Shown: positions 1 to 8,409 of the stretch, one piece after another | How the letters are laid out: the number at the start of each line of letters is the position of its first letter | Numbering within the stretch: the first letter of the stretch is position 1 | Assembly: GCA_017656255.1 (NCBI GenBank) | Contig: JACDOE010000001.1 | Span: 623,205-687,204 of the forward strand | Reading direction: 5' to 3' | DNA from: Bacillaceae bacterium | Lineage (GTDB): Bacteria; Bacillota; Bacilli; JACDOE01 | DNA: 64,000 nucleotides | Notes under the pieces: generated by a model | Told to the model about the DNA's origin: nothing | Database searches by the model: none | Seen by the model: only the letters and a program-made list of their open reading frames with translations | Program-made: the position numbers and the translations under genes

Positions 1-641
1 CCGACAGGCTGAAGCATGCTGTTTGCCTTAATCTCAGCTTCAGCAGTCTGTAAGGGCCACGGCTCATGATCGATCTCACATCGATAGATATAATCGGAGT
101 CAAATGTGTACAGGCAGTATCTTTCTGTCAGCCAGTGATCCAGATTCCCCGGCCTGGAAAGATAAACCGGGGAAAGCGGTTGATAAACCGCCGAAAAACG
201 AGCGTTTGCATCTTTTCCTTTTCGACTGCTATCATACACGACGTTTAACCCGGCCACATTTTGAGTAATCGACGCATGATAATAGGGCAGTTTATACATC
301 AATTTGGCAGCCCTGACCGCCGGCAAACTGGCCGCATCCAGACTGAAAAAATAAACCCCCGGTTTATCATCCAGCGTCACATAGGTTCGTACATTAATTT
401 CCGCAAAAGAAGAGGTAAACGGAACAGGAGGCAGAAATCGATACCGGATACCGCTCATATAAAAGGGTACAATACCTACCCAGGCTTTCCCGTCGTACGT
501 ATCCAGTTCAAGCGGATCCGGAATAAACGGTTTGATCCTGTCAGGGGCAACCGGCCAGTGGGCAAACAAAAGCCGGTGCCAGGTCTGTTTCATAATCCAC
601 GGTCTGGCAGGAACCGGCCATGGACGATGTGATTTGGCCAA
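1..641 (-). CDS. yqjF: DUF2071 (YqjF-like) protein, 3' end cut by window edge
   Basis: About 213 residues are readable before the gene runs off the left edge, so the C-terminus is missing. The translation carries the family's N-terminal hallmark RPWIMKQTWH, then LLFAHWPV, followed by NVRTYVT and GVYFFSLDA, which I recognise as DUF2071/YqjF. The biochemical role of this family is unknown; it has an acetoacetate-decarboxylase-like appearance. The start is a TTG placed 8 bases after AGAGGTGA. The next ATG lies inside the conserved motif and has no ribosome site, so TTG is preferred. The function stays open. Confidence 0.85.
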   Translation of the reverse strand, partial: MAKSHRPWPVPARPWIMKQTWHRLLFAHWPVAPDRIKPFIPDPLELDTYDGKAWVGIVPFYMSGIRYRFLPPVPFTSSFAEINVRTYVTLDDKPGVYFFSLDAASLPAVRAAKLMYKLPYYHASITQNVAGLNVVYDSSRKGKDANARFSAVYQPLSPVYLSRPGNLDHWLTERYCLYTFDSDYIYRCEIDHEPWPLQTAEAEIKANSMLQPV

Positions 642-661
642 TTTTCATTCACCTCTTAAAC

Positions 662-1405
662 TCAGTTACCACGGTTCAGTTCCCCTATCCAGCCGATTCC
701 GGAGTCATATGTTGCTTCTTCAAAAGCAGGATCTACACTCCATTTTGCCGCCAGGCGCAATACATCCTCTTCATCCGGATAATCTCCCGGGATATCCAGT
801 TCCTTTTCCGCTTCGGTCACGTCCCCTTTGTCCCAGATCGTTTCACCGCTTTCGCCCAGATAGGCGTAAGCCCGAACAATCTCCCCGTTTTGTACTCTGG
901 CCCACGCATGGTATTCCACGACCCGGTGTGTTGAAAAGTAGTGAACTTCCTCAAATTGGGAACCCAAATCCTGAATCAATGGTGTGATTTCGTCCGGATG
1001 CCCCTCATCACCTGCCGTAGGAAGTGATTGTCCGATGACCAGCACCCATTCATCGAGGACCGGGGATACAAAAACTTCACCATCCATTTCATAGGCGGCT
1101 TCCAGCCCCTGGCTCCAGTTGGCTTCACGAACATTCCCCAGGTTCAGTTTCTGAATCACCTGTTTCGGATCAGAGGTTTTGATGGCAAGCCAGGAACATT
1201 TGTAACCAAAGGGATGCGGCGTTTCCGGTTCCACCTGATTCGATTCCTGGATGTCGAAGGTTTGCTGATGAGTATCTTGATGATCAGGGTCTTGATAACC
1301 GGTAGCTGTTTGATCCGTTCTCCTCCCGAAAGGTGACTGATTCCATTGCCAGACTAACAGAATGATGACGGCTATCAAAATCAATAATAATAGAAAAAAT
1401 AACAT
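662..1405 (-). CDS. Membrane-anchored protein of unknown function
   Basis: A predicted 247-residue protein with one N-terminal hydrophobic helix (about residues 1-20). A polar linker follows, then a soluble domain of about 190 residues beginning near a YKCSWLAIKT segment and ending in GIGWIGEL. I do not recognise the family. The ATG at 1405 sits 10 bases after GGAGG; an in-frame ATG 21 bases upstream lacks any ribosome site. It stands 20 bases upstream of the DUF2071 gene and is probably cotranscribed with it. The soluble domain would face outward if the helix is a signal anchor, but its topology cannot be fixed from sequence alone. Confidence 0.75.
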   Translation of the reverse strand: MLFFLLLLILIAVIILLVWQWNQSPFGRRTDQTATGYQDPDHQDTHQQTFDIQESNQVEPETPHPFGYKCSWLAIKTSDPKQVIQKLNLGNVREANWSQGLEAAYEMDGEVFVSPVLDEWVLVIGQSLPTAGDEGHPDEITPLIQDLGSQFEEVHYFSTHRVVEYHAWARVQNGEIVRAYAYLGESGETIWDKGDVTEAEKELDIPGDYPDEEDVLRLAAKWSVDPAFEEATYDSGIGWIGELNRGN

Positions 1406-1507
1406 AGATCGGATACCTCCATCCATATGGTTCTGTTATATCTTTTCAACACATTTTTACATTTTCCTCTAGTTCAGGTTAAAAAAACATTTTAGATAAA
1501 TAAAAAT

Positions 1508-1527
1508 CGGAGAGTATGAACTCTCCG
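1508..1527 (-). terminator. Intrinsic terminator
   Basis: A perfect 8-bp stem CGGAGAGT/ACTCTCCG with a 4-base loop is followed on the minus strand by ATTTTTATTT. It lies about 55 bases after the stop of the four-helix membrane protein and would end the Xre/membrane-protein operon. Confidence 0.8.
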
Positions 1528-1582
1528 AAGGTGCTTTGTTACAAACATACTCATGGGTATGTTTGTAACAGATTTGATTTAT

Positions 1583-2053
1583 TTAATAAAACCAGCTGGT
1601 CGGGACGAAAAACACCCAGGGAACGGTTACAACTCCCATGGCGATTCCCAGTCTCTTCACTACTTTTTCAGTATAACCGTATTTTCTTCCCAGATAGACA
1701 TTAAATCTGTAGATCATCAGACCGGCTATCAGAACAGCGATGGTATACATGAAAATAGTGAGAGGACTGTTCCATATTGTATATTCACTTAATCTTTCCG
1801 GATCTACAAACAGCATGATTAACAGGAACAGTCCCCCGACGATATCCGCAAAGAATCCAAAAACCCAGGCTCTTAAAACCAGCCCGCCAAATGTCCGGTT
1901 AAAATGAACGGGAACGCCGCTTAACTTTAAAGTTAGATAGATGACCAGACCATCGATTAGAAGATTTGCAGGTAAGACAAAAAACAATACGGGCGGGAAA
2001 AAAATTATCATCCAGAGCGGAAAAATGACGTTATAAAGCCGCATATCTTTCAT
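1583..2053 (-). CDS. Integral membrane protein, unknown
   Basis: A 156-residue, strongly hydrophobic protein with about four transmembrane segments and a short basic C-terminal stretch (GRKYGYTEKVVKR) before the last helix. I do not recognise the family. The ATG is 5-7 bases after GGAGGAA; a TTG 15 bases further upstream overlaps that ribosome site and is rejected. It is the last gene of the cassette led by the Xre regulator and is followed by a clear terminator, so the regulator probably controls it. Confidence 0.75.
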   Translation of the reverse strand: MKDMRLYNVIFPLWMIIFFPPVLFFVLPANLLIDGLVIYLTLKLSGVPVHFNRTFGGLVLRAWVFGFFADIVGGLFLLIMLFVDPERLSEYTIWNSPLTIFMYTIAVLIAGLMIYRFNVYLGRKYGYTEKVVKRLGIAMGVVTVPWVFFVPTSWFY

Positions 2054-2079
2054 TCTTTCTTCCTCCAATTCTACTAAGT

Positions 2080-2379
2080 TTAAATAAACATGCCCGGATC
2101 GATCAAAATCCAGACAATCAAAATAAAATTAAACGCTGTAATCAACAGACTCCTGATGAGTACCCCGGTTACGCGTCTCTGTCGTATGACCAGATACCCT
2201 ATCAGAGGCATGAGATAGATCCATTGATAGAAACCGATGAAAACACGCTGAACCGTAAATACGCCATCATCGATCATTCCGATATGCATCAAGACTTATG
2301 TAAACCCGTAAAGCAAAACAATCAATATAAACGGAAGGATCATTTCTGAGACAACTTTTTTCAGAATCAATCCCCTCAT
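2080..2379 (-). pseudogene. Small membrane protein gene interrupted by an in-frame TAA
   Basis: Translation opens at an ATG overlapping the TGA of the upstream regulator (ATGA overlap, typical of coupled translation). It gives 27 residues beginning MRGLILKK and ending in a hydrophobic run, then meets TAA at 2296-2298. The same frame then continues for 72 more codons, through a hydrophobic protein with about two more helices ending DPGMFI. The downstream part has an ATG at 2289 but no convincing ribosome site. The simplest reading is one gene of about 99 codons broken by a nonsense change. Alternatives are a sequencing error or two tiny genes. Confidence 0.5.
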
Positions 2380-2825
2380 TCATCGAGAAGTGACAGATAC
2401 CGAACGGCCTCATCATAATCAAAGGAACTGTACCAGCGATAGTCTTCGTTATCGAGAATACGGTAATGCTGGCTGATCAAATTTTGCTGAAGACGAAAAT
2501 TTCCCTTCCGCTTCACCTCTTTCCACCACACTTTTCCGCCCATTGTTTTCTTCTTTGGCCTATCAATGCGGTCATGAGCTATCGTTTCTATGATTTCGAT
2601 CGGGTCTCCTCCCAGGGTTGTCTGCAGGAGATCACTGTCTCTGAATAACGCACATGCGGCTACAACAGTTGTCCAGCCGGCCGTTGCCCTTCCTTTCTCG
2701 ATTTGCACCAGTGTTTTTCTGGAAATCCCCAGAATTTGGGCCATCTGATCCTGGGTATATCCCTTTTCGGTTCGGACCAGTTTCAATTTTTGGGATACCA
2801 GCTCGATCAATTGTTCTTTTGTCAT
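2376..2825 (-). CDS. Xre-family helix-turn-helix transcriptional regulator
   Basis: A 149-residue DNA-binding protein. Residues of roughly 5-60 form an Xre/HTH_3 domain (KLKLVRTEKGYTQDQMA, then ISRKTLVQIEKGR), followed by a conserved extension (ACALFRDSDLLQ, GGDPIEII) and a charged C-terminal half. The ATG lies 6 bases after AAAGGAGG. Its stop overlaps the start of a small membrane-protein frame. A palindrome over its own -10 box suggests autorepression, as in other Xre-plus-membrane-protein pairs such as B. subtilis YozG-YoaS. The effector is unknown. Confidence 0.85.
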   Translation of the reverse strand: MTKEQLIELVSQKLKLVRTEKGYTQDQMAQILGISRKTLVQIEKGRATAGWTTVVAACALFRDSDLLQTTLGGDPIEIIETIAHDRIDRPKKKTMGGKVWWKEVKRKGNFRLQQNLISQHYRILDNEDYRWYSSFDYDEAVRYLSLLDE

Positions 2826-2856
2826 GAGTCCTCCTTTAAACGTATTTATTCTCTTT

Positions 2857-2891
2857 ATGTGTATTATTACACATTGAGAATCTTTTTTCAA
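2857..2891 (-). promoter_or_regulatory. Promoter and overlapping operator of the Xre gene
   Basis: On the minus strand, TTGAAA (2891-2886) is followed at normal spacing by a TAATAA-type -10 box. The -10 lies inside a perfect inverted repeat ATGTGTA-N4-TACACAT (2857-2874). A repressor bound there would block RNA polymerase, so autoregulation by the gene's own Xre product is the natural inference. Confidence 0.65.
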
Positions 2892-2949
2892 TACGGTAGG
2901 AGAATGATAGTGGCTTTCCGTTTTTCAATCGTTTTCTATACAAAGAAAA

Positions 2950-2972
2950 ATCTGCGATATCTAATCGCAGAT
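2950..2972 (-). terminator. Intrinsic terminator
   Basis: A 9-bp perfect stem ATCTGCGAT/ATCGCAGAT with a 5-base loop, followed on the minus strand by TTTTCTTTG. It sits just past the stop of the small membrane protein and isolates it from the Xre operon. Confidence 0.8.
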
Positions 2973-2985
2973 CGGTCTACAAAAT

Positions 2986-3339
2986 CTATTTATTTTGGGG
3001 CTTTTTAACACGATTGAGCAAGATAGCACTTAACAGGTATAACAGTGAAACCAGTGCAAACAACTTAAATATTCCCGGAGTCATCAGCATATAGAGGGAC
3101 ATCGGGAGTGACCAGATAAAAGCGAAGACCATCAAGAATACTTTCCGTGTCAGGGCGGCAATCAGGGCGAGAACGGCCGGGGCAAACAGGGTCACCAAGG
3201 TATTCCAAAAAACATCACTTTCGATGGATCCACTGGAATAGGGATTCCAGAATACCAGGACAGCCCACAGTAAAACTGCAATGACAGATGATAATACCCC
3301 TGTCCAGTAAGCCACTGACATCTTTCCAACCGATTTCAT
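2986..3339 (-). CDS. Small integral membrane protein, unknown
   Basis: A 117-residue protein with about four hydrophobic segments and a lysine-rich C-terminus (NRVKKPQNK). No family recognised. The ATG stands 5 bases after AGGGGGAA. The lipoprotein gene ends 20 bases upstream, so the two probably form one transcription unit ended by the hairpin at 2950. The topology suggests a four-helix membrane bundle; no catalytic motif is visible. Confidence 0.75.
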   Translation of the reverse strand: MKSVGKMSVAYWTGVLSSVIAVLLWAVLVFWNPYSSGSIESDVFWNTLVTLFAPAVLALIAALTRKVFLMVFAFIWSLPMSLYMLMTPGIFKLFALVSLLYLLSAILLNRVKKPQNK

Positions 3340-3359
3340 GCTTATTCCCCCTTGCATGG

Positions 3360-3974
3360 TTAATCGTTTCTAGCACTCCGATTACTCCCCTCGCCAACTG
3401 AAATCTTTAACAAAAATGCCCAGTCCGCCTCGTGAGCCTGTTTTTCAGGATTAGCAAAATACACCCTGGTCCCGTTTTTATGGGCAGATAATCCCCAGAT
3501 GATGGCTTCTTCTCCTTCTGCCACGTCAAACGGATTACCCATACGGATTGGACTGTATCCGTAATTTTCATTAAATTTGGGAATAGAAAAGCGAGCTGAT
3601 CCTCCAGGCGTAACGGCTACCGTCACCTTAAACTGATTCTCATCATCAGGTTCTTCTTTCAGGGAAACTGAAACTTCGCCGTCAAGCGGTTTATTGATCG
3701 AGACGGCTAACGAATCCCTCTCCTCGACAACCTTTCCATTTTCCCATAATTCATATTTCGTTTTTAACACTTTGCCGTCCCCTTCATAGGTGACTTTAGC
3801 CGCTCCCCCGTTGATACCCAGATGCGGCTCAAGGATTGCCGCATCCCCGCGAAAAAGCTCGGCAGGTTCAATATGTAAGACCTGATTATCCTTAACGGAA
3901 GATTCCTCACTGCAGGCTCCCATTATCAATGAAAAACCGATGATAAACAGGAAACTGACTCTCCTTAGTATCAT
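3360..3974 (-). CDS. Putative lipoprotein, unknown
   Basis: A 204-residue protein with a type II signal peptide: a basic start, a hydrophobic core and a lipobox ending MGAC near residue 21. It is therefore predicted to be lipid-anchored on the outer face of the membrane. The mature part is rich in Asp, Glu and Lys and looks beta-rich (KVTVAVTPGG); I recognise no family. The ATG follows GGGGGTGAG by 3-4 bases, and the longer in-frame start upstream is rejected because it would bury the signal peptide. It probably works with the membrane protein encoded next. Confidence 0.75.
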   Translation of the reverse strand: MILRRVSFLFIIGFSLIMGACSEESSVKDNQVLHIEPAELFRGDAAILEPHLGINGGAAKVTYEGDGKVLKTKYELWENGKVVEERDSLAVSINKPLDGEVSVSLKEEPDDENQFKVTVAVTPGGSARFSIPKFNENYGYSPIRMGNPFDVAEGEEAIIWGLSAHKNGTRVYFANPEKQAHEADWAFLLKISVGEGSNRSARND

Positions 3975-4032
3975 ATTCTCACCCCCCTCCGACAATACCA
4001 TCATTCCCCTCTCTTATTAAGACGACATGTGA

Positions 4033-5010
4033 TCAACAAAGGTTCCGTTCTTTCTTTCGGTGAACAAGATACGCAGCGCCAATCATGCCGGCACGATTGC
4101 CCAGCCTGGCCGGAACAATCGCGGTAGTCTCCACCAGTTGAGGAAGTGCTGTACGTCGAAACGCTTTTTTTAAAGGATTAAACAGAATGTCGCCGGCATG
4201 GGAAATCCCACCGCCAATCACGATCCGTTCCGGATTAAGGATGTAACAGATCTGAGACAGCGCCCTGCCCAGCGTTTTACCTGTGTCTCCTACAATTTCC
4301 CGGCATGCATCATCACCCTGAAGGGCCAGTTCGATCACTTTGCCTGCTTTGATGTTTCCATCCCGTTCATAAAGTTGTTTTAACAACCCTCCCGATGAAC
4401 GTCTGGCCCGGTCCACAGCAATACGGGCAATGGCAGTTCCGGATGCTTCCGTCTCCAGACATCCCGTTTTTCCACAATTACACCTGATACCGCTCTCCGG
4501 CTGGACCGGGATGTGTCCGATTTCTCCAGCCATGCCTCCTGCACCGTGGTAAATATCGCCTCCAATAATGATTCCGCTTCCGATTCCCGTTCCGATCGTC
4601 AAACAAAGAAAATCGGAAACGCCCTGTCCGGCACCGATCCAACTTTCACCCAGTGCGGCTGCATTGGCATCATTATCCAACTCAATCGGGATTCCCCATC
4701 TTCGATACAATTCCTGTTTGAGGGGAACATGATGCCATCCCAGATTTCCGGCATCTTTGACAATTCCTTTTTGGAAGTCAATAAAGCCGGGGCTGCCCAC
4801 CCCGGCACCGGCCACCTGTTCCCAGGACAGGTCATGCGTATTCAGGATCTCAAGAGCCAGTTGATCAAACCGATTCAGAACCTTATGAAATTCATGTTCT
4901 CGCAAAGGTACTCGCCGGCTTTCCAGAAGGCTTCCGTTCCGATTGACAATACCCATTTTTATCGATGAAGCTCCCAGATCAATACCCATGTAGACGGATC
5001 CGTGATCCAT
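4033..5010 (-). CDS. glcK: ROK-family glucokinase
   Basis: A 325-residue sugar kinase, the usual length for GlcK, phosphorylating glucose to glucose-6-phosphate with ATP in the cytoplasm. Visible features: N-terminal phosphate-binding GIDLGASSIK, catalytic Asp in ELDNDANAAALGE, TIGTGIGSGI, and the ROK zinc signature CNCGKTGCLE near residue 180, with GGGIS further on. The ATG lies 8 bases after GGGAGG. The gene stands alone between the ZIP transporter and the lipoprotein unit. Another hexose or ManNAc as substrate cannot be fully excluded. Confidence 0.88.
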   Translation of the reverse strand: MDHGSVYMGIDLGASSIKMGIVNRNGSLLESRRVPLREHEFHKVLNRFDQLALEILNTHDLSWEQVAGAGVGSPGFIDFQKGIVKDAGNLGWHHVPLKQELYRRWGIPIELDNDANAAALGESWIGAGQGVSDFLCLTIGTGIGSGIIIGGDIYHGAGGMAGEIGHIPVQPESGIRCNCGKTGCLETEASGTAIARIAVDRARRSSGGLLKQLYERDGNIKAGKVIELALQGDDACREIVGDTGKTLGRALSQICYILNPERIVIGGGISHAGDILFNPLKKAFRRTALPQLVETTAIVPARLGNRAGMIGAAYLVHRKKERNLC

Positions 5011-5125
5011 GCCTCTGGCCTCCCGTGTTCAGACCTTATTCCGATTCATCACTGTTTTCATAGTATTACCACACGCAATCAACCCTTAAACACGCGACGT
5101 TTATCCCCTTTTTTTCTAACATAGC

Positions 5126-5941
5126 TTATCCCAGTGCAACATCCAGAATCATCATCACAGTAAATCCGATCATGAGGCTGATGGAAGCCAGGTCATGATT
5201 TCCCTTTTCATGGGCGCCGGGAATCACTTCTTCCGCCACAACAAATATCATGGCGCCCGCTGCAAAACTGAGCGCGTAAGGTAAGAGGGGTTCGATAAAA
5301 TAGACGGCAAACGCACCGAGCATAGCCGCAACCGGTTCCACCATCCCGGACAACTGCCCGTAAAAAAAGCTTTTGCGCCGTGTCATTCCTTCTCTTCGAA
5401 GTGGCATGGAAACGGCGACACCTTCCGGAAAGTTCTGAATCCCAATCCCGATGGCAAGTGCGATCGCCCCGGTCAGAGATGCGGATTCAAAACCGGCTGC
5501 AACTGCTCCGAACGCCACACCGATAGCAAGTCCCTCCGGAATATTATGCATGGTAATGGCGAGAACAAGCAGGGTACTTCGCCGCTGACGCATCGGATGA
5601 AGCCCTTCCGCCTGTTTCATCGGGGCGTTAGGGTGAAGATGAGGTAACAATTTATCGATTCCCAGCAAAAAGATTCCCCCGAGCAGAAATCCAACAGCAG
5701 CTGGAATCCACGCCGGCAATGGATCCTGTTCTGCCATATCAATCGCAGGAGCCAGAAGCGACCAGTAACTTGCGGCAATCATCACCCCACCGGCAAAACC
5801 AAGCATGGCGTCCAGGAACTTCTGGCTGACCTCACGGGTTGTAAAAACAAGTGCCGCCCCCAGAGCTGTCATTCCCCAGGTAAAAAGTGTCCCGATCAAG
5901 GCCTGTAGAACCGGTGGAAGTTCCGCAAACAGTTGCATCAC
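5126..5941 (-). CDS. ZIP-family metal (zinc/iron) transporter
   Basis: A membrane protein of about 271 residues with eight predicted helices that moves divalent metal (probably Zn2+) into the cytoplasm. The family signatures are [14 protein letters not shown] in helix IV and [14 protein letters not shown] in helix V, which form the binuclear metal site. A His-containing loop ([10 protein letters not shown]) lies before helix IV. I favour the GTG at 5941, 9 bases after GGGAGG, or the ATG directly behind it; the longer ATG start at 5989 has no ribosome site. It resembles the GufA/ZupT subgroup. No Zur-type operator was found. Confidence 0.88.
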   Translation of the reverse strand: MMQLFAELPPVLQALIGTLFTWGMTALGAALVFTTREVSQKFLDAMLGFAGGVMIAASYWSLLAPAIDMAEQDPLPAWIPAAVGFLLGGIFLLGIDKLLPHLHPNAPMKQAEGLHPMRQRRSTLLVLAITMHNIPEGLAIGVAFGAVAAGFESASLTGAIALAIGIGIQNFPEGVAVSMPLRREGMTRRKSFFYGQLSGMVEPVAAMLGAFAVYFIEPLLPYALSFAAGAMIFVVAEEVIPGAHEKGNHDLASISLMIGFTVMMILDVALG

Positions 5942-6083
5942 GATTTCAGGCCTCCCTTCCATTGTTTGTGATGTGAAACTATTTTGCATTAAGACAACTT
6001 TTAGGGTATAAAAGATTGTATGTCATCTGCTTCATATTCTATGTCATGAACGCCCATTTGAAATCTTGTGTCACCCAATTTTT

Positions 6084-6848
6084 TCAGAGAGCTCCTACCT
6101 GCACCCAGGGACGATTCTGTGACCAGGTCAGATTGATCGGAACCTGATAGGCTTCAGTGAGATGTTCATCGGTCAACACTTCTTCCTTTTTACCGGCTGC
6201 AAGTATTTGTCCGTCTTTCATCATCAGTACATGGGTAAAAGACGGCAGAATTTCTTCAATATGATGCGTGACATAGATCAAACCGGGCACATCAAGGCTT
6301 TCAACATACTGAAGCAACGATTCTCTGGCATACAAATCCAGGCCGGAACAGGGTTCATCGAGAATCATCAGACGCGGTTCGTTAAATAGGGCTCGGCTGA
6401 TCAACACTTTCTGCTTCTCGCCCTGTGAAATCTGATGATAGCGTTTATCCGACAGGTCAAGGCAATCGAATGAACGCAGAATGTCCTCCGCACGCCGGAT
6501 ATCATCCGGATTCGGTTCTTCAAATAGACGCATGCCGGCCGTTTTGCCGCTGATTACGATGTCAATGACTTTCTGATTGCCCGGCAGTTGCTCGGAAAAG
6601 GATGAGCTCACCCAGCCGATGGATTTGCGTATTTCACGAATATCACACTCCCCGTAACGATGGCCGAACACGTCGATGCTCCCTCTAGTCGGCCACAGGT
6701 AACCGGTAATCATATTGAGAAGGGTGGTTTTGCCGGATCCGTTTAGTCCGATCACGGCCCATTTTTCACCCGTATTGACATGCCAGTTTATCCCGTCAAG
6801 TATCATAAGCTCATCTCTTCGATAACTCAGGTTCTGGATTTTGATCAA
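6084..6848 (-). CDS. ABC transporter ATP-binding protein, YlmA-like
   Basis: A 254-residue stand-alone ABC ATPase. Walker A is GLNGSGKTT (about residue 34), the signature is ISQGEKQK, Walker B is LMILDEP and the switch is THH. There is no membrane-spanning partner nearby, so it either joins a permease encoded elsewhere or acts outside transport. Sequence and length resemble B. subtilis YlmA, whose role is unknown. The gene is monocistronic in appearance, between the ZIP transporter and a metallo-beta-lactamase-fold gene. Confidence 0.85.
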   Translation of the reverse strand: MIKIQNLSYRRDELMILDGINWHVNTGEKWAVIGLNGSGKTTLLNMITGYLWPTRGSIDVFGHRYGECDIREIRKSIGWVSSSFSEQLPGNQKVIDIVISGKTAGMRLFEEPNPDDIRRAEDILRSFDCLDLSDKRYHQISQGEKQKVLISRALFNEPRLMILDEPCSGLDLYARESLLQYVESLDVPGLIYVTHHIEEILPSFTHVLMMKDGQILAAGKKEEVLTDEHLTEAYQVPINLTWSQNRPWVQVGAL

Positions 6849-6919
6849 GTTCTTCCCCTCATTCCCATCATTAAACTTTCTGTTTGATTAAGATTATATC
6901 ACTGACTGAAAGTGTAAAA

Positions 6920-6943
6920 AATCCCCCACAACGGTGAGGGATT
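6920..6943 (-). terminator. Intrinsic terminator
   Basis: A near-perfect 10-bp stem AATCCCTCAC/GTGGGGGATT with loop CGTT, running into TTTTT on the minus strand. It lies about 10 bases past the stop of the metallo-beta-lactamase-fold gene. Confidence 0.8.
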
Positions 6944-6953
6944 ACAGCAGACA

Positions 6954-7943
6954 TCATTTTGCCCCGTGATAATAATAAACGCCGTCTTTTTCTTCAATGC
7001 GTGCTTCTCCCATATCCACAAGCAGATCCAGATGCCCCAGTGTTTCAGACATGGTAAGGGCCAGTTGCTGTTGATAGACCTTGGGGAAAAGGCGGCAGCA
7101 GATGTCAAAACAGGTCATCGATTCACTCTCAATCCAGCTTTTCATCAACTGTGCCCGCTCCATCTGCTTCTGAAGCCGGGTCTCAATCAGATCGTGGACA
7201 CCGGTTACCTCCTCGCCGTGACCGGCCAAAACTTTTGAAATCTCAAAAGTCTGGCATCGTTTCAGAGACTCCCGGTACATGAGAAGAGAAAGCGGTCGCT
7301 CCACATCTCCCATGTTCGGATCCGGGGGCTCTGTCAGGGCATTGGATGAAATATGACCGATGATATGGTCACCGCCGATCATCAGTCCATCCGTTTCCCG
7401 ATACAGGGAAATATGGCTGCGGGCATGCCCCGGAGTCTCAATCACCCGCCATCCCGGCAGACCCGGAACCGTATCCCCTTCTCTCAACTCCAGATCCAGA
7501 GATGTCGAGCAAGAATATCGGAAAATTTGCTGTTTTAGCCTGGGGATGGCATCCAGGTACTTCTCCGGTACGCCCAGGCTGCGATATAATCCCATAAAAA
7601 ATTGCTCATGATGGTCATAAAAAGCTTTGTCCTGACTGATCCACGACTGGTTGCGGGGATGCCCCAGCAGTTTAAAGCTGCTTACCTCTCTCAAATAATC
7701 GAGAAGACCGACGTGGTCCATATGATGGTGCGTCAGGATCACCTGATCGATATCCGACGGCTGGATGCCGAGTTCTTTTAACTGTTGAATCAGACTTTCC
7801 CGTGCTTCGTCGGTTTTAGGGCCGGCATCAATTAACGTTAAGGCATCGCCTTCAATCAGATACAAGTTTACCGGACCGACCATAAACGGGGTCGGAATCA
7901 CCAGCTTATGAATTTCTTTCACGCGTTGTTGACTTAATGCCAC
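6954..7943 (-). CDS. Metallo-beta-lactamase-fold hydrolase
   Basis: A 329-residue cytoplasmic hydrolase. The zinc-binding motif THHHMDH is near residue 72, with LIDAGPKTD before it. Further ligands are in ETPGHARSH and GGDHIIGH, and the C-terminal extension is about 90 residues. Candidates are glyoxalase II-like thioester hydrolysis or a related reaction; the substrate is not predictable. A sigma-A promoter and an inverted repeat lie directly upstream, suggesting TetR-type control. Confidence 0.82.
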   Translation of the reverse strand: MALSQQRVKEIHKLVIPTPFMVGPVNLYLIEGDALTLIDAGPKTDEARESLIQQLKELGIQPSDIDQVILTHHHMDHVGLLDYLREVSSFKLLGHPRNQSWISQDKAFYDHHEQFFMGLYRSLGVPEKYLDAIPRLKQQIFRYSCSTSLDLELREGDTVPGLPGWRVIETPGHARSHISLYRETDGLMIGGDHIIGHISSNALTEPPDPNMGDVERPLSLLMYRESLKRCQTFEISKVLAGHGEEVTGVHDLIETRLQKQMERAQLMKSWIESESMTCFDICCRLFPKVYQQQLALTMSETLGHLDLLVDMGEARIEEKDGVYYYHGAK

Positions 7944-7980
7944 TTATGTTTCCCTCCACTTCCCACGACTCCATCCAGTA

Positions 7981-7996
7981 ATGAATGACCATTCAT
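7981..7996. promoter_or_regulatory. Inverted repeat, candidate TetR-type operator
   Basis: A perfect ATGAATG-N2-CATTCAT palindrome 38 bases upstream of the hydrolase start and just downstream of its -10 box. It resembles TGAATGA/TCATTCA half-sites bound by TetR/FadR-like repressors of lipid metabolism, though the spacing is shorter than the classical FadR site. Function is inferred from position only. Confidence 0.4.
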
Positions 7997-8009
7997 TTAT
8001 TTTATATAT

Positions 8010-8037
8010 GTATTATATCTTATCTGATTTAAGTCAA
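8010..8037 (-). promoter_or_regulatory. Sigma-A promoter of the hydrolase gene
   Basis: Minus-strand TTGACT (8037-8032) and TAATAC (8015-8010) with a 16-base spacer, in an AT-rich stretch about 65 bases before the coding start. The ATGAATG palindrome falls over the expected transcription start. Confidence 0.55.
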
Positions 8038-8153
8038 ATGAGCAAATCTTTGAAATCCCCTTACCTGACGTGAAATGTATGTAAAAAGACAGGATGTATC
8101 ATCCTGTCCTGTCATCTGTTTAATATGATATTTGACAACCTTACCCTTAATCG

Positions 8154-8315
8154 TTATTCCGAATGTACATTCCCATAGTATTTTTGAAACTGGCAGCGGG
8201 GACAGTAAAGGTCTGCGCCGTATTCTTCCTGAAATCTTCGATAAGCTTCTCTAGTCACTTGATAGGTATGACGACATTCCGGGCAGGTAATATCCAGCTT
8301 TTCCTTCTTTCTCAC
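8154..8315 (-). CDS. Small zinc-ribbon protein
   Basis: A 53-residue protein with two Cys pairs, CPEC and CPRC, separated by about 23 residues, a typical structural zinc ribbon, and a basic N-terminus (MRKKEK). The GTG start lies 7 bases after GGGGAG; longer versions to 8378 have no ribosome site. It could bind nucleic acid or a protein partner; no family was recognised. It is transcribed alone, downstream of the hfq terminator. Confidence 0.7.
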   Translation of the reverse strand: MRKKEKLDITCPECRHTYQVTREAYRRFQEEYGADLYCPRCQFQKYYGNVHSE

Positions 8316-8409
8316 CAGCAATCTCCCCTTTCCTGATGCAGCTTTCATTTTATCTTTTGTACGGGAGCAGCGGTTCATACATATTTTATTATAAAATCAA
8401 GATGAATAA

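Noticed and set aside
261-987. Several overlapping plus-strand frames at the left edge
   Set aside because: The minus strand carries a clear DUF2071 gene and an anchored protein here; the plus frames are their complements.
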